DNA of 64,000 nt. Source: Leptobrachium leishanense. Its lineage: Eukaryota > Chordata > Amphibia > Anura > Megophryidae. The stretch covers positions 348,444,862 through 348,508,861 of the forward strand of contig CM019063.1 in assembly GCA_009667805.1 (NCBI GenBank). Direction: 5' to 3'. The notes below the pieces were generated by a model. The model did no database searches and was not told the DNA's origin. It saw only the letters and a program-made list of their open reading frames with translations. Positions 59,597 through 64,000 of the stretch are shown here, one piece after another. How positions within the stretch are numbered: position 1 is the stretch's first letter; every line of letters begins with the position of its first letter. The position numbers were made by a program, and so were the translations under genes.

Positions 59597-59599
59597 TAA

Positions 59600-60348
59600 G
59601 TCTGCATAAGAAGCATGCGGGCCTGAAAAATTATAATCAGTTTATTAACTACCAAAACCACGTCAAGTGGAGTGTCAAAAAAGAAAGATTAACATGTCTC
59701 TGCAGTTTACCAAGCACATGCAAAGCAAACCAGTTGGAATACACCAACCTATGACCCACAATTGGATGCATCTAACATTGTACAATTAATTTTTTTTTTA
59801 AAAAAAATTTATCTGTTGCCTGTGGAATTGGACACATGATCAAACCAGCTGTTTCCACAAGAGCACTTCCTTTTGTTTTTAGTCAACCACATTACAGTTT
59901 CAGAAGCCTCAGCTGCTTCCGGAGACCTGTATGAACCTCTAGAAACCCATGACTCCTGCAAAAAAAAAAAAAAAACAGGGGAAAACACAGAGCTGCAGGA
60001 GACAAGAGAAGACGCTAAATAAGCACAAACACATTATGTATTGCAGTGAAAGAGCTGCAATTAACAGATGTTCAGTCAATACAAAATGTGGGGGGGGGGG
60101 GATCCATGCGGTTCATTGAGACAATCCCTGAAGTTTGGAACTAAAATGTTCCATGATGTTCAGTCACACGTAAGGTTGGCTGGGCATCATGGGACATTTG
60201 GTTCAGAAGCATCTGGAGTGTCAAGGTTGGCCATCACAGCCTTAAAGGAACACTATAAGCATCATAGAGTTGTGTGTTTATTATTAGAATACACGGCCAA
60301 ACGGTTATAGAACTTAGACTTTATTCTTTATCGGGATCCAAGTTGGTT
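59600..60348. other. Unassigned DNA
   Basis: GGGCATCATGGGACATTTGG near 60182 resembles the 43857 hAT MITE family, worn. CTTAAAGGAACACTATAAGC near 60240 is a TTAA-MITE end. Confidence 0.4.
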
Positions 60349-60351
60349 TTA

Positions 60352-60560
60352 GGCTGGCGTCAGACGAGCACGCCATGTGCACCCGTACTGATGTGCTTAC
60401 CGGCATCTGTTGCAGCGTTGTGACGCTGCAACGGGCCGGTCACACGCTTGTGCGTGCGCACGCAACAAGCGTCCATTACCCAACCCTCTCCGTCAAAGCG
60501 CTAGGACGCGCGTTGACGGAGCTGCAAAGCGCGATTCTCCATAGGATGATAAAGACGTAG
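60352..60560. mobile_element. Harbinger-like MITE (GGCTGGCGTCAGACGAGC), partial
   Basis: TTA GGCTGGCGTCAGACGAGC with ATGTGCACCCGTACTGATG, as at 19154. CpG-rich. The right end is not seen. Confidence 0.55.
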
Positions 60561-62322
60561 CGGCTGTTAGACTCTACATATTAAAACCACCTACCCAATT
60601 TCTGTTTGGGAGATATTCTACGTGGCTACCCAGCACTAAAGCTCACATAGGCAACAGTGTGCGAGACATGTTGTACGTGTAAAAGGTTACTATGTGGTCT
60701 TTGGATAGTTTATACAATGTGTGACATGTAAACAGATCTTGCCCAGGGAAACCATACACTATCTTGAACACTGTAAGTGTGTGTGTACATAAAGACTATG
60801 TATAGATACAAGATCTATATGTAAACACATGCATAGGACTCGTTCTCAGCTGTTGGTGATGACAGACAAGAAGAAATATGTATGAGACAAGTAGAGATTT
60901 GGTGAATGCCAAGTTACAAACTCTTAACTATGATCTTTGATTTTATACGCACAAATACACAGTGCTAAACCACTACGTTTACCAACTGATTGTATATCCC
61001 ACCAGTTGGTCTTGAGCAAACAGCTGGCAGGTGACCACAGGATATGTCCCATTTCCAAGTAAACCTGTTTCTGCCAGCAGTATCAATGACAAGCTATTCT
61101 TGAGCAAACTTCCCTGCCTGTCCACCTAATAGCTTGTCTATCAAAAGGCTTATTTTTTTTAATTGCATATAAAAAAAATTTAATAAATAAAATTTAATAA
61201 ATAAGCCACCAAAATATTTTAATAGGCGAGTATCTCTGCCCCACATGGGTTTATACAGACCATGTAGTTCAGCATTCATCAGAAAAGTGAATACACATGT
61301 TGTGCTGCCCTATCCATGGTCCATGAAGAGCCACGAACATACTTAGGATAGTCAGGCATGCATGGAGACACCAACGTTACAATTTATGTACAGAATGAAG
61401 CAGAAATTACAAGGGAATCCTCTGGGGCAGAGACTGACAGTAAATGGAAAACGAGTTTGTGAAGCAGATGTTTAACAGCAGTGATGCTAAAAGCGGCACT
61501 GCAGAGTTTTCAGAACCAAACGTCCTAGAACGCGCCGCTAGACTTCGGAAACCACCATTAGCGTTTTTAGATTTCAAAAATTCAGCCAGCTAGTTTGGCA
61601 GTGATAGCCATCTCATGAATACGCTCTCATAATGCTCCTGCAAGCTTGCTCTGGAGCTTTTAGTAAGTCTGAAGAGAGGAGGAAAAAACATCCAGATGCC
61701 ATTTCCATTGTGCGTGGATGACTATCCCAAATGGAAGCAAGTTAGGAACAGCGACAGATGGGTTTTTACTACGAGATGCTTCATCCTGCCAGACTGTTAC
61801 GGCATGTGTGGAGTCAGTTTACTTAATAACCGACACGGAGAAAAAAAAAATATGCTGACACAGTCTGCAAGCTGGCGTCAAGGGGGGAAAAAAGTGCGAG
61901 AATCAACGGGTTCACCTTTCCGGTGTCTAGGGATGACAGAATAACAAAAGGGAGACATGATCACCATCTAGGATTTAATGTATTGTTACATTAGAAACTA
62001 TAATTTATTACAAAAATAAATAATCACTAGAAATATTACCCTAGGAATGGAATTCGTTTTCGATCCGTGTCCATCAATGCCAGGCAAACTGAAAAGTGCA
62101 CACAATGTTACACATTGCTATACCTGTAACCACCATTGACAGCCTCCTACACTTTGAAAGGGTGCCACAGCCCACAAGGACACCCAGTTTCTCCATGACC
62201 CTTTACATTTAATTTAGTATTCGTGGTTACTAGTGTCCTTTAATCCCATATCCTCTGCAGTCCTTTACTACCTTTAATCTCATCATTCTCTGTCTGTACC
62301 ATAAACATTAGGTATCCACCCC
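60561..62322. other. Unassigned DNA
   Basis: No genes or element termini recognised in about 1.8 kb, the longest quiet stretch of the right half. Confidence 0.4.
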
Positions 62323-62325
62323 TAA

Positions 62326-62645
62326 GGCCAGGGTCAGACGAGTGTTTCTGAGAGCGGAAGAGACGTCCGTGAGAGTAGACGTTCCTTCCACTTTGACGCC
62401 CATCTGGCCACCCCGATGAGCGCAGTTCGTGCGCCCAGCGCTGCAAGGCTCGATCCTCCTATGGAGGATCGTGCTTTGCAGACCTGAACGCATGTCGTAG
62501 TGCTTCGAGGGGGAGGCGTTAGGCACGTTCGCTTGTAGTGCTTGCTCTACAGCGTGTGGTCAGCCCCGAAGCATCACAACGTTGCGACGGACGCCAGGAG
62601 GCACGTCGGTACAGGCGCACATGGTGGGTTCGCCTGACCCCGGCC
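62326..62645. mobile_element. Harbinger-like MITE, GGCCAGGGTCAGACGAG group
   Basis: TAA GGCCAGGGTCAGACGAGTG at the left; CGCCTGACCCCGGCC TGA at the right. It is the most complete copy of the group seen at 22490 and 41452. Confidence 0.75.
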
Positions 62646-62840
62646 TGAAGGCTGCACATGTAAAGCAGAATGAGTGCACGTGGTAAAGCCATTTCTCACA
62701 TAGCAGTAGGGCTGTGCAATATTGACAAAATAATAATATTGCGATTTCTTGAATGAATATTGCGATTTTATTTGCGATTTAGCCAATTGTTTTTGCTTTT
62801 TCAAACATGCTACATACATTCTAAATGTATTCAGTATTCA

Positions 62841-63008
62841 GCACATGGATATACTGCCCCAGCACATGGATATACTGCCCCAGCACATGGATATACTGCC
62901 CCAGCACATGGATATACTGCCCCAGCACATGGATATACTGCCCCAGCACATGGATATACTGCCCCAGCTCATGGATATACTGCCCCAGCACGTGGATACT
63001 GCCCCAGC
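62841..63008. repeat. 21-bp minisatellite, about eight units, in hAT F3
   Basis: The unit starts GCACATGGATATACTGCCCC and ends with one more A. Nearly identical units mean recent expansion. The period is a multiple of three, so all frames stay open without being genes. Confidence 0.93.
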
Positions 63009-63030
63009 TCACCTCTGTGCGCCACGTGTT

Positions 63031-63174
63031 CGGCTCCCTGTTAACTTCTGGCGGCATGGAGCTTGGGCGCTTGCCTGGGGGAACCATGTGACGAGCCGCG
63101 AGAACGTGGCTCGTCACGTGGTTCCCCCTGCGAGCGCCTAAAGCACCATGCCGCCGGAAGTTAACAGGGAGCCG
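63031..63174. repeat. GC-rich palindrome of hAT F3
   Basis: CGGCTCCCTGTTAACTTC and its complement GAAGTTAACAGGGAGCCG are the outer arms. Inside, GGGGGAACCATGTGACGAGC pairs with GCTCGTCACGTGGTTCCCCC around CGCGAGAACG. A minus-strand AGGTGAGC motif lies just left at about 63009..63016. Confidence 0.88.
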
Positions 63175-63265
63175 AAAATTGCAGCCTTATGCGATTTATT
63201 AATTGCATGGTCGGAAATCGCGATTCGATTGTGATTGCAATTAATTGCACAGCCCTACATAGCAG

Positions 63266-63449
63266 CACAAAAATTATTAAATAATAAAAACCACGAACGG
63301 TTGTGTGAAAGGATGAGGCATGTGTATTTTGTGGTACCATACAGTCACAGATCCAGTTCATCCGTGAGACATTTGACGACCATACTTTTGAACTTGGCAT
63401 TTTTTGATATTGCTCAGCTCACTCGTGCCAACATAAATCATGGTAACAC
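63266..63449. other. Unassigned DNA
   Basis: Nothing recognised. Confidence 0.4.
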
Positions 63450-64000
63450 TTTTTTTTTATTTTACAACTACAGCATCTGTAGTAATGTTACATACAGCAA
63501 ACTCATCATGCAGAGAAACAACAGTATAAACCGTACGGATCAAAGAACAAAAAGAAATCAATGCAAACCAAAGAAGCAACAACGAAAAAGAACATGTAGG
63601 GCAGAAACAAAGAAAAAAAACAACATGCGAGCAGTCAAGACAAGCAACAGAAAGACAGATTTCTTCAACTTCACAGGGAAAGGCAGCTGCAACAGTAAAA
63701 ACCAGTCCGGGGAGAAGGAGAGCAAGGTCGCTGTCACCAGGTGAATCGTGTCATGTAACACCTGCCAGAAGGGGACAAATGGTGGGCAGCTCCACCAAAT
63801 GGAGGTACGTGTCAGGGGCAGACCCGCATCGCCAACATGTGGAGGAGGTCCCAGGGTACATGAGACTAAGTTGATGAGGGGTACGGTGCCAGAAAGAAAT
63901 ATGTAGGAGACCTCCTGCGTTTTCGTGGACTTAGTCCATTGTTTGGCGGTTATGCCAACGACAAGATCACATTCCCAACGAACACAGAACTTGTCTGTAT
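63450..64000 (-). mobile_element. L1-type LINE, 3' end, continues beyond the window
   Basis: The minus strand encodes the ORF2 C-terminus and runs to an A-rich 3' end at about 63450..63460. The 5' part is outside the window. Confidence 0.7.
63558..64000 (-). pseudogene. L1 ORF2 C-terminal segment with Cys motif, frameshifted
   Basis: Around 63870..63800 the minus strand reads HQLSLMYPGTSSTCWRCGSA then PDTYLH, with the C-x-x-C pair. After a one-base shift it reads IWWSCPPFVPFWQVLHDTIH. Together these match the C-rich end of L1 ORF2 (CWRCG, then W-x-CP). Downstream residues to 63558 are the usual poorly conserved tail. Reverse transcriptase and endonuclease are not in the window. The frame breaks show it is inactive. 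Confidence 0.7.

Larger units (their letters stand above)
62707..63257 (+). mobile_element. hAT family F3, complete non-autonomous element (551 bp)
   Basis: TAGGGCTGTGCAATATTG and the right end CAATTAATTGCACAGCCCTA, with a perfect 8-bp duplication CATAGCAG at 62699..62706 and 63258..63265. Contents: an AT-rich arm with GCGATTT words, a 21-bp minisatellite, a GC palindrome, and a right arm with inverted GCGATT words. No transposase. Confidence 0.93.

Noticed and set aside
62841..63008. CRISPR-like regular repeats
   Set aside because: Units are directly tandem without unique spacers, and the setting is a eukaryotic transposon.
62749..63141. Open frames with seven-residue repeats in several frames
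   Set aside because: Produced by the 21-bp minisatellite of hAT F3. The same DNA is open in most frames, which real coding sequence would not be.

Overview
The window looks like intergenic or intronic DNA from a large, repeat-rich vertebrate genome, most likely an amphibian and probably a frog. This rests on the mix of elements: CR1, L2 and L1 LINEs, a Penelope-like element with a GIY-YIG nuclease, Tc1 transposons, hAT and Harbinger-type non-autonomous elements, TTAA-flanked elements, a solo LTR and a tRNA-derived SINE, all in AT-rich DNA. I found no host protein gene, rRNA, tRNA or CRISPR array. Every protein-coding trace I can read belongs to a transposable element, and every one is broken.

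Layout. 1-3640: a minus-strand CR1 LINE cut by a complete hAT element (family F1). 5.5-10.2 kb: non-autonomous hAT, Harbinger-like and TTAA elements nested in each other, including two hAT elements inserted side by side with one shared target sequence. 12-14 kb: a chimeric Tc1 copy and a Tc1 relic. 14.5-15.3 kb: second complete F1 element. 16-23 kb: LINE tails, foldback elements and Harbinger-like MITEs. 23.4-24.2 kb: solo LTR. 24.8-26.5 kb: Tc1. 26.9-28.4 kb: hAT (family F5) carrying two MITEs. 31.6-32.6 kb: hAT family F2 with a SINE inside. 33.4-35.3 kb: stacked elements including hAT F4 and a near-perfect 529-bp foldback. 36.3-38.5 kb: Tc1 inside a TTAA element. 39.8-45.6 kb: hAT, Harbinger-like and TTAA elements. 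45.6-47.4 kb: an old F1-like hAT holding two F5 hATs. 53-54 kb: L2 LINE. 55-57.6 kb: Penelope-like element with a hammerhead-like motif. 58-62.6 kb: MITEs. 62.7-63.3 kb: complete hAT F3. 63.5-64 kb: L1 ORF2 C-terminus.

The most unusual signal is an architecture shared by non-autonomous elements with different termini. An AT-rich terminal arm is followed, in three hAT families, by a minisatellite of related unit, and then by a GC-rich, CpG-rich palindrome. At the palindrome edges there are often strong 5' splice-site sequences (GTAAGTAT or GTGAGTAT) pointing outwards. I read this as a possible mobile module, perhaps a promoter plus first-exon donor, acquired by several families. That function is inference. 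The structure is visible in the sequence.

Boundaries of complete elements come from matched terminal inverted repeats and target-site duplications (TSDs) read directly. Superfamily names come from TSD length and terminal motifs without a database search.
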